Below are positions 63,947-64,000 of a stretch of 64,000 bases of DNA, piece after piece. The stretch is from Saprospiraceae bacterium (lineage in GTDB: Bacteria > Bacteroidota > Bacteroidia > Chitinophagales > Saprospiraceae): positions 56,737 through 120,736 of the forward strand of contig JAIXOO010000139.1 of the NCBI GenBank assembly GCA_027486765.1. The letters run 5' to 3'. The notes beneath the pieces are model-generated. The model did not search any database. It worked only from the letters and a program-made list of their open reading frames with translations, and was not told the origin of the DNA. Both the position numbers and the translations under genes were made by a program. Position 1 is the stretch's first letter. Every line of letters starts with the position of its first letter.

Positions 63947-63953
63947 ATAAGTG

Positions 63954-64000
63954 ATGTACAGTGCCATAATTATTGAAGACGAGTACCACAACCGGGAATT
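63954..64000 (+). CDS. Response regulator, N-terminus (cut by window edge)
   Basis: Fifteen codons (MYSAIIIEDEYHNRE) match the first strand and acidic pocket of a receiver domain (IIEDE). The position after a LytS-type kinase suggests a LytTR-type regulator, but the output domain lies outside the window. Confidence 0.75.
   Translation, partial: MYSAIIIEDEYHNRE

Overview
The window comes from a large-genome Bacteroidota bacterium, most likely a Saprospiria member (Lewinella/Haliscomenobacter type). This is inferred from a type IX secretion sorting domain, TlpA-like thioredoxins with GLPGLI-like N-terminal regions, DUF2723/GT117, UPF0175, DUF4834, Bacteroidota-type TAnnTTTG promoter boxes and polysaccharide-degrading enzymes. 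The species itself cannot be read from the sequence.

Layout. (1) 1-10.25 kb, all on the minus strand, is a specialised peptide-secretion locus. Three short precursor peptides with 15-residue double-glycine leaders (2050-2229, 3582-3755, 7221-7400) are each followed by an intercistronic hairpin and then a TlpA-like thiol-disulfide protein (744-1967, 2291-3508, 5931-7145). A peptidase-containing C39 ABC exporter (3782-5920) sits among them. Every precursor has exactly two cysteines, at residues 18 and 56. Upstream are a GT1-type glycosyltransferase, a second membrane-anchored thioredoxin-like protein and a multi-pass membrane protein. Downstream are a small secreted two-cysteine peptide and an ABC ATPase cut by the window edge. 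A truncated fourth TlpA copy lies at 7483-7690. None of these parts is new as a family, but the repeated peptide-hairpin-TlpA module is the best candidate for an undescribed system here.

(2) 10.5-18 kb holds a small HTH protein, a GH106 rhamnosidase-like enzyme, a clan GH-D-like glycosidase, a CotH-like protein and an unrecognised conserved protein. (3) 18-30 kb holds an M29 aminopeptidase, a duplicated-domain lipoprotein, a YkvA/DUF1232 protein, a CrtA-like protein, an S41 protease, an APC permease, an RluA-type pseudouridine synthase and a DUF2723 GT117 protein. (4) 30.5-42 kb holds an orphan UPF0175 antitoxin with a toxin remnant, and a two-component-type sensor fused to an adenylyl cyclase that is divergent from an HD-phosphohydrolase/Pycsar-effector-like protein. 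It also holds an amidohydrolase, uvrC, a T9SS-exported amidase and a TrkA-linked potassium channel. (5) 42-64 kb holds a second amidohydrolase, mfd, prfC, a GH29 fucosidase, a TonB-like protein, recO, gyrB, tsaE, an alanine dehydrogenase, a three-subunit molybdenum hydroxylase, a LytS-type histidine kinase and the start of its response regulator.

Intergenic DNA is unusually structured. Many gaps hold long inverted repeats, with arms of 18-50 bp that are often built from heptamers. They appear to act as oversized, often bidirectional terminators. At least two sequence families recur. Separately, a palindromic element of about 120 bp (two copies) and its 40-bp collapsed form (two copies differing at one base) are scattered across the window. 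No rRNA, tRNA, CRISPR array or intact insertion sequence was recognised.
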